IMG/VR virus record: IMGVR_UViG_3300028041_000007
Coordinates: 1-27,826 of that record
Reading direction: 5' to 3' (one strand)
Length of the DNA stretch: 27,826 nucleotides
Origin: a virus
Shown here: piece by piece, positions 1-6,430 of the stretch
Numbering within the stretch: position 1 is the stretch's first letter
Layout of the letters: every line of letters starts with the position of its first letter
Notes under the pieces: model-generated
Told to the model about the DNA's origin: nothing
The model's input: the letters and a program-made list of their open reading frames with translations, nothing else
Database searches by the model: none
Translations under genes and position numbers: made by a program

Positions 1-45
1 GCCGGCGTCTTCGATCAGCCCGGCGACGAGTTGTGTCAGGCTCAT
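1..45 (-). CDS. Start of an unidentified gene, cut by the window edge
   Basis: Only the first 15 codons are inside the window. They begin MSLTQLVAG. The ATG is preceded by GGGAGG at a good distance and shares ATGA with the stop of the gene upstream, so translation is probably coupled. Position suggests another small gene of the early operon, or the start of the packaging module. Too little is visible to name a function. Confidence 0.6.
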   Translation of the reverse strand, partial: MSLTQLVAGLIEDAG

Positions 46-251
46 GCCGACCTCCCCATGGCCATGCCCAGGTTCAGCAGCAGGGTGGCGTTCGCCTGCT
101 CGCGCACCGGGCGCGGCAGCGGCGGCAGTGACCAGAGGCGGTTGTCCTTCTTGCGGCGCGTGGTGCGGATGGCATCCTGCAGGCGCAAGGCCGGGATGGC
201 CTCGCCAGCCTTGAAGGAGCGGATGATGGCTTCGGCTTCGGGGCGGGTCAT
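42..251 (-). CDS. Small phage protein of unknown function (69 aa)
   Basis: I do not recognise this protein. It starts MTRPEAEAI, has a basic middle (TTRRKK) and a hydrophobic end (ATLLLNLGMAMG). The ATG at 251 is chosen because it overlaps the upstream stop as ATGA and has GGAG just before it. An in-frame ATG at 263 has a poorer ribosome site and would overlap the neighbour more. It lies in a run of coupled small genes at the downstream end of the early operon. Confidence 0.65.
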   Translation of the reverse strand: MTRPEAEAIIRSFKAGEAIPALRLQDAIRTTRRKKDNRLWSLPPLPRPVREQANATLLLNLGMAMGRSA

Positions 252-382
252 GGCCGGCTCCATCCCAGGCGATCCGCCAGCTTCTCGCGCAGGGCCTGGT
301 TCGCCTGCTCGCGCTGCGCTTCGAGCGCTTGAACCTCCTCTTCGCTCAGGGGAGGCATGGGGTCGGCAGGGGTAGGCGTCAT
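248..382 (-). CDS. Small acidic/helical phage protein (44 aa)
   Basis: This 44-codon gene fills the space between two better supported genes exactly, overlapping each by four bases (ATGA at both ends). The product starts MTPTPADPMPP and continues as a charged helix rich in Glu, Gln, Arg and Ala (SEEEVQALEAQREQANQALR), ending GWSRP. Function unknown. A short DNA- or protein-binding helix is possible, but nothing in the sequence proves it. Confidence 0.55.
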   Translation of the reverse strand: MTPTPADPMPPLSEEEVQALEAQREQANQALREKLADRLGWSRP

Positions 383-633
383 GGTTTCCTCATCAAGTCG
401 GGGTTGTAGTGGCCCGGGATGTCGGCCTTGCGAGCCCGCCAGTGCTCGAGCTGGGTTTCGATCAGCATCATTCCGTCCTCGCGTTTGCAGTTGCCCACGT
501 ACTGCACCGAGTCATCGACACTGACCAGCATCACGAAGGCGACTCGCTTTCCAGCGTGCATGGCTAGGTAGTCTTCGACGTTGGTCGCCAGCTCTTGGAG
601 GCTGACGCTCACGCGCTTCATGGCTTCGCTCAC
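379..633 (-). CDS. Conserved-looking phage protein of unknown function (84 aa)
   Basis: The gene starts at a GTG (633) that overlaps the upstream TGA as GTGA and follows AAGGTG. An ATG four codons later (621) is the alternative start. The product has a helical N-terminal part (VSLQELATNVEDYLAMHAGK), then a beta-like stretch (VAFVMLVSVDD) and a basic C-terminus. It has no cysteine pair or membrane segment. It is part of the coupled early operon; I do not recognise the family. Confidence 0.65.
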   Translation of the reverse strand: MSEAMKRVSVSLQELATNVEDYLAMHAGKRVAFVMLVSVDDSVQYVGNCKREDGMMLIETQLEHWRARKADIPGHYNPDLMRKP

Positions 634-848
634 GCTTTCACCTTGCGCAGGCTGCGAATGCGGGCGCGGTACTGCTGGCGGTTCTCGCCGGGCAGCTTCT
701 CGAACGACGAGAGCGGGTTGCTCTTGGGGGCATGTCCCTGCTGCCCTTGGCACGCCTCGGCGAAGAGTTTGTCGTTGTGCTCCATCAGCCTGCGCTTCAT
801 CTCCATGAAGTCGGCGGCGTCCTCAATTGCTCGATTCATCATTTCCAT
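630..848 (-). CDS. Small charged phage protein (72 aa)
   Basis: The product starts MEMMNRAIEDAADFMEMKRR and ends in a very basic tail (RQQYRARIRSLRKVKA). The basic tail would suit nucleic acid binding, but this is inference. The ATG at 848 follows TTGGAG, and the stop overlaps the next gene's GTG. It has no recognisable domain. It belongs to the run of small genes downstream of the HNH nuclease gene. Confidence 0.6.
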   Translation of the reverse strand: MEMMNRAIEDAADFMEMKRRLMEHNDKLFAEACQGQQGHAPKSNPLSSFEKLPGENRQQYRARIRSLRKVKA

Positions 849-851
849 GAC

Positions 852-947
852 TCAGTCTCCAAGTTGCGGGAGGTTCGCCGGCCACGCGCCGGCAGCGATG
901 ATGGCGGCGCGCGTATTCGCGCCGAGTTGGTCTTCCAGAGCGCTCAC
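852..947 (-). CDS. Very small ORF (31 aa) filling the gap after the HNH gene
   Basis: A 32-codon reading frame begins at a GTG (947) that overlaps the stop of the HNH gene as GTGA and has GAGGG upstream. It ends four bases before the next start codon. The peptide starts VSALEDQLGANTR and has an Ala-rich centre. Exact packing and a ribosome site are the only evidence, so it may not be a real protein. Confidence 0.4.
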   Translation of the reverse strand: MSALEDQLGANTRAAIIAAGAWPANLPQLGD

Positions 948-1681
948 AGCAGGAACCCTCGGCTCTGCATGAACGCGATCGGGTCTTTGGCGTTCTTGGT
1001 CAGGTTGCAAGGGGGGCAGAGCAACTGGATGTTGTTAGGCTCATGCAGGCCGCCGCGAGCCAGCGGCTGGATGTGGTCGATGTGGTACTTGTCGCGGATG
1101 CCAGTACGGCAGACCGCGCACTTCCACTTTTGGGCGGTGCCGATGCGCCTGATCGTTCCGCGTGGGAGCCGGCCGATGCCGCGCCGCTTTGCGACGTACT
1201 CGCGGTGGCGGTCAGGATTCGCCAGGCGCTTGGCCCTGGCCTGAGCCGCGAGCTTTGCCGCGTTCTTCTTTTGCCATGCAGCCTTGCCACCGGTCCACTG
1301 TGGATGATCGGCGCCGCGCAGCTTCTTCAGCACCCCCATCTCGTGTAGGCGCCTGAGCGTGGCGGATACCTTTGCTCTGTTCTCCGGCCGGTTGCCGATG
1401 TCGCCGAGCTGGGTTCCCTCGATCGAGCACTTCTTCGAGCAGTACCTACCGCCTCCGTTGGTAACCTGCACTTGGCGCGGCGTGAACGTGGCGCCGCAAG
1501 TCTCGCAGGGGCGCGTCCGCGCATGGACCGGTGCGCGCCGGACCTGCTCCGCGCAGTCGCCTCCACAGGTCTTGTACTTCCCTACCTTGCAGGGCGGAAA
1601 CCACATGGCACGACCGCAGACGATGCAGTCGAACCGCACCCGGCCCTCTTTCGCCTGGAATCGCTCAGCATGCCAAGTCAC
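944..1681 (-). CDS. HNH endonuclease with N-terminal zinc knuckles (245 aa)
   Basis: This is an HNH-family DNA endonuclease that would cut phage or host DNA in the cytoplasm. The nuclease motif is at the C-terminus: CAVC at about residue 188, HIDH at 200-203, Asn in EPNN and a second pair CPPC, so a zinc-braced HNH fold. The N-terminal half has further pairs (CIVC at 19-22, CETC near 58, YCSKKC near 80) that look like zinc knuckles for DNA binding. The middle has the short motif HPQWTGGK and a basic stretch. Start is a GTG with an almost perfect AAGGAGGT upstream, overlapping the previous gene as GTGA. Such genes can be free-standing homing nucleases, or help packaging when next to the terminase genes, which may lie beyond the left edge. 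Confidence 0.85.
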   Translation of the reverse strand: MTWHAERFQAKEGRVRFDCIVCGRAMWFPPCKVGKYKTCGGDCAEQVRRAPVHARTRPCETCGATFTPRQVQVTNGGGRYCSKKCSIEGTQLGDIGNRPENRAKVSATLRRLHEMGVLKKLRGADHPQWTGGKAAWQKKNAAKLAAQARAKRLANPDRHREYVAKRRGIGRLPRGTIRRIGTAQKWKCAVCRTGIRDKYHIDHIQPLARGGLHEPNNIQLLCPPCNLTKNAKDPIAFMQSRGFLL

Positions 1682-2160
1682 CGCTTACCTCCTTCGTAAA
1701 TCGCCCGCAGGTTGGCGAGCAGGTGTTCCTCTGACCCGTAGCGGCGCTCGAACCGGTGCTTCCACGGATGCCGGCTGACGAACCCCATTGGCTGACTGCC
1801 CTGGTGGTGACCGGGATCGCACAGCGGGATCGTGTAGAGATGGCCGATGCGGCGCCCGCCGCGGAGGAGGTGGTGAACCGCTGCCGGCCGGTAGCCGAGC
1901 CCATCAGCCCGACATGCCACGCACCCGTACGCCACGATCCAGTCCATCCACTCGCGCTCAGCCTTCGTCGGGGTGCGCTTACCGGGCCTGCAGGGCACAT
2001 CCTTCTCCACCGGCTGGCAGGTGGTGGTGCCGGCGTAGGTCGCCGTGCGCGTGGCCGGCTGGAGCTGGCGGATCGGCTTTTCCGCACTCGCGGCGCGCTT
2101 CTGTGCAGGTACAGGTGCACTGCGGAACGGCGTCTTGCGCTGGATGGGCGTGCGGCGCAT
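1678..2160 (-). CDS. Ref-like (P1 Ref family) RecA-dependent nuclease (160 aa)
   Basis: The C-terminal half fits the recombination-enhancement nuclease family of phage P1 Ref, an HNH-superfamily enzyme that in P1 cuts DNA at RecA-made joints. Visible are WMDWIVAYGCVACR (cysteines 80 and 83), AVHHLLRGG (histidines 96-97), then IPLCDPGHHQG (Cys114, His118-119). The N-terminal 60 residues are basic and disordered-looking, as in P1 Ref. The ATG at 2160 is chosen because it overlaps the upstream TGA by one base and follows GGAGGG; a longer frame upstream lacks a good site. It sits with NinB and RusA, so a recombination or branch-processing role fits. The family assignment is from motif memory. Confidence 0.75.
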   Translation of the reverse strand: MRRTPIQRKTPFRSAPVPAQKRAASAEKPIRQLQPATRTATYAGTTTCQPVEKDVPCRPGKRTPTKAEREWMDWIVAYGCVACRADGLGYRPAAVHHLLRGGRRIGHLYTIPLCDPGHHQGSQPMGFVSRHPWKHRFERRYGSEEHLLANLRAIYEGGKR

Positions 2161-2357
2161 CAGGCATCCCTCCAGCGGCACCCCTCGCACCCCGGGTCCG
2201 TGCGCCCGTCGTTCTTCCCGTAGACGCAGTCCGTGGACATGCGGTGCGGGACCGCCACCAGGCGCGGCGTGCGGGTCGTGCCGTCAAGGTAGAACCCATC
2301 CTGCGCGGGGTAGACGCGGCGGAACTCGGGGCGGTTGTGGCAGGCGTTGAGCTTCAT
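2160..2357 (-). CDS. Small Cys-containing phage protein (65 aa)
   Basis: The product starts MKLNACHNRPEFRR and ends with a cysteine cluster (DCVYGKNDGR, then CEGCRW) that could hold a metal ion. The start at 2357 overlaps the upstream stop as ATGA; an in-frame ATG further upstream lies inside the neighbouring gene. Function unknown. It is one of five tiny genes between the ninB and ref-like genes. Confidence 0.65.
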   Translation of the reverse strand: MKLNACHNRPEFRRVYPAQDGFYLDGTTRTPRLVAVPHRMSTDCVYGKNDGRTDPGCEGCRWRDA

Positions 2358-2518
2358 GCCGCCTCCAGCCAGATGCGGCGGGTGAGCTGCCACCAGTCGG
2401 CATAGGCCGCGGCGGGCGTGTAGCCATAGCCCATCGTCCGCCGGCGGCAGGGGTCCATCACGCGCGGCTCAAAGCAGCACCACACGCCGCGCCACTTGCG
2501 GATCCGGGGCTTGTTCAT
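2354..2518 (-). CDS. Small basic, Trp-rich phage protein (54 aa)
   Basis: The 54-residue product starts MNKPRIRKWRGVWCC and is rich in Arg and Trp, with a Tyr/Ala-rich centre (YGYTPAAAYADWW). It resembles short phage proteins built around one small beta-sheet, but I cannot name a family. The start overlaps the upstream stop as ATGA and the stop overlaps the next start in the same way. Confidence 0.6.
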   Translation of the reverse strand: MNKPRIRKWRGVWCCFEPRVMDPCRRRTMGYGYTPAAAYADWWQLTRRIWLEAA

Positions 2519-2811
2519 GCGGCCTCCGTGACAGGCGACGGAAGCCATGAGAGGGTTTCATCTCGCGCGTGGTCGCCGAGGTCGCGGAGCGGTCTCATCC
2601 ATGCATCAGGGACAAATGCCTGGCGGTCCATGCCCGCAGGCTCCCCGTCATCGCACCAAACTGTTGGCGTCGGGTAGCTACTCTCCGTGAGCCAGGAGAA
2701 GCCATCCACCTCGTCAAGCTCCCATTCGCTGAGAATCACAACGATGAGGCCGATGTTTTCAGGGCAGCGCGCCCGAACGATCACAGCGAGGTCACCGGGT
2801 TTGCAGTTCAT
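2515..2811 (-). CDS. Phage protein of unknown function (98 aa), SH3-like beginning
   Basis: The start (MNCKPGDLAVIVRARCPEN) has the pattern of a small beta-barrel opening, Pro-Gly-Asp followed by alternating hydrophobics, as in SH3-like folds. This is a weak fold guess. The rest is acidic and Trp-rich (SEWELDEVDGFSWL) and contains MDRQAFVPDAWMRPL. It has no catalytic motif. The gene overlaps both neighbours by four bases in the early operon. Confidence 0.65.
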   Translation of the reverse strand: MNCKPGDLAVIVRARCPENIGLIVVILSEWELDEVDGFSWLTESSYPTPTVWCDDGEPAGMDRQAFVPDAWMRPLRDLGDHARDETLSWLPSPVTEAA

Positions 2812-3011
2812 GGGTTCACCTCGAACAGGTCCATGGTCTTGGGATCGGCCGCCGCGCGGCGCACAGCCTCGAACAGCCGCACGGCGCCCTGGCGCTTCTT
2901 CGCCCGCTCGAGCAGGCCCGCCTTGCGCGCGCAGCGAGGTCCGACTGCTTTGTCGGCCAGCATCACCGCCGGCTCCGTCTTGCGGCCGCAGAGGATGCAG
3001 ATGGGCTTCAT
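2808..3011 (-). CDS. Small zinc-finger-like phage protein (67 aa)
   Basis: The product begins MKPICILCGRKTEP and continues with GPRCARKAGL, giving a Cys-x-x-Cys pair and a third Cys. The C-terminus is helical and basic. A minimal zinc-binding fold that touches nucleic acid or protein is plausible but unproven. The ATG at 3011 overlaps the ninB stop as ATGA, which fixes the start although a longer open frame exists. Confidence 0.65.
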   Translation of the reverse strand: MKPICILCGRKTEPAVMLADKAVGPRCARKAGLLERAKKRQGAVRLFEAVRRAAADPKTMDLFEVNP

Positions 3012-3493
3012 GCGGCCTCCCGCAGGATCTCGCCCGTCTCGGGGTCGACGAACTCGCGCCGGCGCGGCGGCGGCACCGTGAGGCCCAGGTCCGTGGACGC
3101 GAACGCCGTGACCTTCTCGATCAACTGGCCGTAGCCGCGCACGCCCAGGTCTTCCGTGCTCACCCGCACGCGCCGCCGCACCTTGCGGCCGGTCATCGGG
3201 TTCTTGAACGTCTTGACCTTGAAGCCCAGGAACTTGTCCCGGAAGAACTCCTTCCACACCGGCATCGGGAACTTCTCCCCGTTGGCCGTCGCGTGCTCGG
3301 CGATGAACTCCAGGACGACGTGGTAGTACGCGCGCTGCTCGCTGGTCTTGGCGTCCTCCAGCGGCTTGAACTCGACGGCCAGGCGGTGGCCAGCCATCAG
3401 CATGGACTTGGCCCATGGCCAGCCGCGGCCGACGATCTCCGCGTGGGCCTGCTGCGGGTTGTGCAGCTGGATGAGCAGGGACAGGTCGCTCAT
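3008..3493 (-). CDS. ninB: NinB family recombination protein (lambda Orf homologue, 161 aa)
   Basis: NinB/Orf supports phage recombination. Lambda Orf binds single-stranded DNA and SSB and can replace host RecFOR as a mediator. The sequence shows the family's central pattern: a paired-strand N-terminus ending AVEFKPLEDAKTSEQRAYYH, then a helical part (VVLEFIAEHATANGEKFPM), WKEFFRDKFLG, and a block of basic residues. The length is close to the usual 140-160. The start at 3493 overlaps the rusA stop as ATGA. Being directly next to a RusA resolvase, as in many lambdoid nin regions, supports the call. The C-terminal DPETGEIL ending is common in such phage proteins. Confidence 0.85.
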   Translation of the reverse strand: MSDLSLLIQLHNPQQAHAEIVGRGWPWAKSMLMAGHRLAVEFKPLEDAKTSEQRAYYHVVLEFIAEHATANGEKFPMPVWKEFFRDKFLGFKVKTFKNPMTGRKVRRRVRVSTEDLGVRGYGQLIEKVTAFASTDLGLTVPPPRRREFVDPETGEILREAA

Positions 3494-3930
3494 GCCGCCT
3501 CCCGAACTCGCACCGTGACCCCGGGACGGTCGCTGTAGCGCTTCTCTGCGTACAGGGTCACCACTTGCACGTCGTCGATCCACACAACGCCGTTGATGGC
3601 ATCGAAGATCGCCTTCGCCACGTTGTCGATGTCGGGCTTCGTGCCGGGGCGCACCAGGCCCTGCAGCGCCCTCGCCTGCTTGACCTTTGACCAGCTGGCT
3701 GGCACCTGAACGTCGATGTGCAGGCCAACAGCGACGGCGCAGGACAGCGGTGGCTGGCCACACATGGCCTGGGCCGCGAACAGGCGAACCGTCCCCTCAT
3801 AGCTCACGGTCTTCTCCGGGCTGTAGAGCCTTGCGTGCTTGCCTGCACGGCCAACTCTGGGGCGGCCCTTTCCGACTGCGGCGCCGGGGACGGTGAAGCA
3901 GATTGCCTGGCCGCGACCTTCTCGCGCCAC
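3490..3930 (-). CDS. rusA: RusA family Holliday junction resolvase (146 aa)
   Basis: RusA enzymes are dimers that resolve four-way DNA junctions by paired nicks using carboxylates and Mg2+. Visible are the N-terminal strand FTVPGAAVGKGRPRV and the catalytic block KPDIDNVAKAIFDAINGVVW with Asp100 and Asp102, followed by IDD with Asp119-120 and Lys130 in AEKRY; these match Asp70, Asp72 and Asp91 of E. coli RusA. The start is uncertain. A GTG at 3930 gives a protein of normal length but has only a weak ribosome site, and it puts the start 127 bases inside the upstream gene. The conserved domain itself begins near residue 9, so the overlap is real whatever the exact start. It works with ninB next door. 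Confidence 0.85.
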   Translation of the reverse strand: MAREGRGQAICFTVPGAAVGKGRPRVGRAGKHARLYSPEKTVSYEGTVRLFAAQAMCGQPPLSCAVAVGLHIDVQVPASWSKVKQARALQGLVRPGTKPDIDNVAKAIFDAINGVVWIDDVQVVTLYAEKRYSDRPGVTVRVREAA

Positions 3931-4088
3931 TCCGCAACCGTCTGCTCCACCTTCCTGGCCAGCCCCTCCAGCTCCTGCGGCTGGTGCTTCTCGTACCAAG
4001 CGGCTGCCCACTGCGCGTACTCCGGGTCCGACTTCGCCATCCAGAGGCAGTGGCGCAGCATCCGCTGGCGGTAGGTTGGTTCGGTCAT
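3804..4088 (-). CDS. Phage protein of unknown function overlapping rusA (94 aa)
   Basis: The first 60 residues look like a real helical protein (MLRHCLWMAKSDPEYAQWA, then a Gln/Glu-rich helix ending EWREKVAARQ). The last 35 are low-complexity Ser/Ala/Pro and coincide with the region where the rusA frame takes over. The gene starts three bases after the stop of the helicase-loader gene and has only GGTGGG as ribosome site. Either two genes truly overlap by about 127 bases, or this gene once ended earlier. Function unknown. Confidence 0.6.
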   Translation of the reverse strand: MTEPTYRQRMLRHCLWMAKSDPEYAQWAAAWYEKHQPQELEGLARKVEQTVAEWREKVAARQSASPSPAPQSERAAPELAVQASTQGSTARRRP

Positions 4089-4091
4089 GGG

Positions 4092-4760
4092 TCATTCGCC
4101 CACCCCGCGAACGCCGTCGCGCGCGGCCTGCAGCGTCTCCTCGTCGCTCAGCGGCGTCTCGTCGACGTCCGGCTTGCGGGTGAACTTCGCGCGCAGTTCC
4201 GCCAGCGCCCGGCGCTCGGCCTCGGTCGGCTGACGCAGCACCGGCTTGTGCTCGATGCGCGCCACCGGCGCCGGAACGCTCTCGCCCCAGCCCTTGGCGA
4301 ACTCGCGCTGCAGGGTCCACTCCCACCGGCGGCGCACCTGCGAGAACGTCGCGGTCTTCAGCTCGAAGGCGAACTGGCTCGCGGCGCGGTATACCGCCGG
4401 GTGGGTCCACTCGCCCACCTCGCCGTTCTCCCGGGCCCGCATCCCCTCCCCCGCCTCGAACCAGGCCAGCTCCGGATCCAGGCCCGGGCGGCACAGGCGC
4501 GTGAACTCGCCCAGCGTCGGCGCGAAGGCGCGGGTTTGGCAGGCGCGCAGCCCGCGGTCGATCTCCTCCGGCGCGAATCCGGCCAGGGCACTCGACCACT
4601 CGGCCTGCACGTTCTCGGCCGGCACGCCGGCGTACAGGTCCGCCACCTTGGCGCCCAGCTGCGCGGTGAGCCGGTCGAAGATCCGGGCGACCCAGCGCTG
4701 CGGCAGCGGCTCAGCCAACGACGCGGGCTTCGCCGTCGATAGTGCGGTCGTCACGTCCAT
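4092..4760 (-). CDS. Replication protein P-like helicase loader (222 aa)
   Basis: Lambda P-type proteins bind the host DnaB helicase and deliver it to the phage origin. The visible core is WVARIFDRLTAQLGAKVADLY, then AEWSSALAGFAPEEIDRGL and PTLGEFTRLCRPG, which is the usual pattern of P-like proteins in Pseudomonas and Burkholderia phages. The C-terminal third is charged and variable. The ATG follows CTGGAG. It overlaps the C-terminus of the DUF1376 gene by 50 bases. Its place directly after the DUF1376 gene supports an initiator-loader pair like lambda O-P. Confidence 0.75.
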   Translation of the reverse strand: MDVTTALSTAKPASLAEPLPQRWVARIFDRLTAQLGAKVADLYAGVPAENVQAEWSSALAGFAPEEIDRGLRACQTRAFAPTLGEFTRLCRPGLDPELAWFEAGEGMRARENGEVGEWTHPAVYRAASQFAFELKTATFSQVRRRWEWTLQREFAKGWGESVPAPVARIEHKPVLRQPTEAERRALAELRAKFTRKPDVDETPLSDEETLQAARDGVRGVGE

Positions 4761-5553
4761 GATGGGCTCCAGGGTTGGTCAGGCCGGCAATGGTTTGCGC
4801 GCGGCGGTCGGATGCGGAGTGATGGCCGGTGCGGGTCCGGCCAGCGGTCATCCCTGCGCCGAGGTGCTCGACGATCCAGGGGACGGGCTGCACAGCGCGC
4901 TCGGCGGCGCAGGCATGCAGCGCCTCCACCACGCGCTCCGGTCCGTGCGCCTTGCACTGCGCGGCGAGGAAGGACCGGGCGTTCTTGTCGCTGACGCTGG
5001 CGGCGGTCAGCAGGGTGACGCCGATGGCGAAGACCTGGTCTTGCGCTGTGACGCCCGAGCGCGTCGGCGGCGCGTCAGCGCCAGACCCGATAGGGTCTGA
5101 ACAACTGGGAAGTGGGAAGTGGGAAGTGGGAGCTTTCGAGTCGCTTTTTTCTGGGTTCCCGGAGATAACCGACTGGGTTTCTTCTGGGTTTTCTCCTGAA
5201 ACCGACTGGGTTTCCTGCGTGGCAGACACGGGTTTCCTTGGGCGCCCGCCCTTGGTTCCGTTCTGGCGTGCGCGCTCGGCGGCGGTGCGCGCCTTTGCGA
5301 TCACGTCCTCGCATTTGCCGTGCACCCAACCGCGCTCCTGGTCGAGCTGAAAGAACTCTTCAAGGACCGACTCGATGACGTCCTCGTGGCCGCGAAGACG
5401 AACAAGCTTCGCGACGCGATCAACCTCGTGGGGCAGCGGCTCCTCGCGCATGTAGTACAGGTCCAGCATGCGGCGATAGGCGAGGTCTTCCATCGGCTCC
5501 AGGTGCGCGGTGCGGCTGGTGTAGTCGCCGATGTGGAAGTCGTAGTAGTTCAC
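4711..5553 (-). CDS. DUF1376 (YdaU-like) phage replication protein (280 aa)
   Basis: The N-terminal 90 residues match DUF1376: YYDFHIGDYTSRTAHLEPME, DLAYRRMLDLYYMREEPLP, then a WHG-containing segment and a basic patch ending GRPRKP. DUF1376 proteins sit in replication operons and are thought to help start phage replication; the biochemical role is poorly known. Residues about 110-160 form a low-complexity linker encoded by tandem repeats (33-bp and 7-bp units). The C-terminal part, from about 175, is a helical domain (FAIGVTLLTAASVSDKNAR, then WIVEHLGAG) like those that contact helicase loaders. Start is a GTG overlapping the HNH gene stop as GTGA, with GGAGGG upstream. Confidence 0.8.
   Translation of the reverse strand: MNYYDFHIGDYTSRTAHLEPMEDLAYRRMLDLYYMREEPLPHEVDRVAKLVRLRGHEDVIESVLEEFFQLDQERGWVHGKCEDVIAKARTAAERARQNGTKGGRPRKPVSATQETQSVSGENPEETQSVISGNPEKSDSKAPTSHFPLPSCSDPIGSGADAPPTRSGVTAQDQVFAIGVTLLTAASVSDKNARSFLAAQCKAHGPERVVEALHACAAERAVQPVPWIVEHLGAGMTAGRTRTGHHSASDRRAQTIAGLTNPGAHHGRDDRTIDGEARVVG
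5106..5132. repeat. Tandem 7-bp repeat (TGGGAAG, three full copies and a partial)
   Basis: TGGGAAG occurs at 5106-5112, 5113-5119 and 5120-5126, followed by a partial copy to 5132. It encodes the linker part TSHFPLP of the DUF1376 protein. Because the unit is 7 bases, gain or loss of one unit would shift the reading frame, so copy number could switch the C-terminal domain off. Confidence 0.85.
5149..5214 (-). repeat. Two tandem 33-bp repeats inside the DUF1376 gene
   Basis: Units 5149-5181 and 5182-5214 share the ends TTCTGGGTT and ACCGACTGGGTTTC and differ in the middle. On the coding strand each encodes 11 residues starting ETQSV. The repeats are lower in GC than the surrounding DNA and sit next to the shorter 7-bp repeats. 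In-frame repeats in a linker could be neutral, but lambda keeps its origin iterons inside gene O, so an origin is a reasonable hypothesis. Confidence 0.8.
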
Positions 5554-6092
5554 CCCCTGCCCTCCGCGGCCCGCAACTTGTTCCAGCAGATGCCGCAGAA
5601 GTAGCGCCAGCACTTCGTTTCGCTGTACGGGCACTTGGCCATCGCAAGCTCCACGGCCTCGCGCACTTCCCAGTAGCCCAGCTTGTCGATGAACGAGCGC
5701 ATGCTGTTCATCCAGTCGCGCGGCGCATCGTTTTTGACCGACCGCAGCGTGTTCATCAGTTCCCACGCCTCCGAGTCGAGGCGCGCACGCTTCTCCTGCA
5801 TGGCCGAGTGGTAGCCCTTGATCTGCTCCTCGCGCTCCCGCGTCTCTGCGGCCTTCTCGCTCAATGACTGAGGAGCCGATGACAGCGGCGTGGCGGACTT
5901 GCCGAGGTTGCAGGGCTGGCACGCCGTAACCAGGTTGTCCATGTCGTTGGAGCCACCAGCCGCGACGGGCTCGATGTGGTCCACCTGGAGAAGCACGGCC
6001 GGCGGATGCGCGCCGCAGTACATGCACTTGAAGCCGTCGCGCTTGAAGACCTCGAACCGGGTCTTCTTGCTGAGAGCCTTGCGGGCGGTCAT
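5550..6092 (-). CDS. HNH endonuclease in the replication operon (180 aa)
   Basis: The N-terminal 80 residues are a classic HNH domain: FEVFKRDGFKCMYCG, LQVDHIEPVAAGG, then DMDNLVTACQPCNLGKS, with the catalytic His in DHI and two zinc-binding Cys pairs. The remaining 100 residues are helical and include AMAKCPYSETKCWRYFCGIC, a Cys-rich end that may bind metal or partner proteins. The ATG at 6092 overlaps the upstream stop as ATGA. Its position between an early small gene and the DUF1376 gene is found in several phages, so it may act in replication or may be a homing nuclease. The extra C-terminal domain argues for a specific function. Confidence 0.85.
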   Translation of the reverse strand: MTARKALSKKTRFEVFKRDGFKCMYCGAHPPAVLLQVDHIEPVAAGGSNDMDNLVTACQPCNLGKSATPLSSAPQSLSEKAAETREREEQIKGYHSAMQEKRARLDSEAWELMNTLRSVKNDAPRDWMNSMRSFIDKLGYWEVREAVELAMAKCPYSETKCWRYFCGICWNKLRAAEGRG

Positions 6093-6430
6093 TGGCACAA
6101 CTCCCACACCCTGCCGCCGGCAGTCCCGTTGCCTTTTTTGCGGAGCGTGAACCCCACGCATCGGATCACGCCGCGGCGGCTCAGGGCCTGGAACACGCCG
6201 CCGAACGCGCGGGCGTCAGGCGGGCAGGCGCCGGCAGCGATGGCGGCGTCGACCAGGTCTTCCCCGCAAGCTTGCCGGCCCGGGGCGGCGCGCAGGTGGG
6301 CGACGATGGCCTCCTGCGCCTTGCCGGTGAAGAACGGATCGCGCCGTTCGGCCGCGTCCTGCGCGCGCTGCATGCCGGCCCGGCCGGATGCGATCGCGTC
6401 GTCAATGGAGAGCTGAACGCCTTCAAGCAT
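6089..6430 (-). CDS. Phage protein with probable winged-helix fold (113 aa)
   Basis: The N-terminal part MLEGVQLSIDDAIASGRAGM and the later segments VDAAIAAGACPPDARAFGG and FQALSRRGVIRCVGFTL follow the pattern of small phage proteins predicted as winged helix-turn-helix, ending in a wing-like strand pair (RKKGNGTAGG) and VWEL. DNA binding near the replication genes is likely but inferred. It has GGAGG upstream of the ATG at 6430 and overlaps the previous gene by eight bases. Confidence 0.7.
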   Translation of the reverse strand: MLEGVQLSIDDAIASGRAGMQRAQDAAERRDPFFTGKAQEAIVAHLRAAPGRQACGEDLVDAAIAAGACPPDARAFGGVFQALSRRGVIRCVGFTLRKKGNGTAGGRVWELCQ

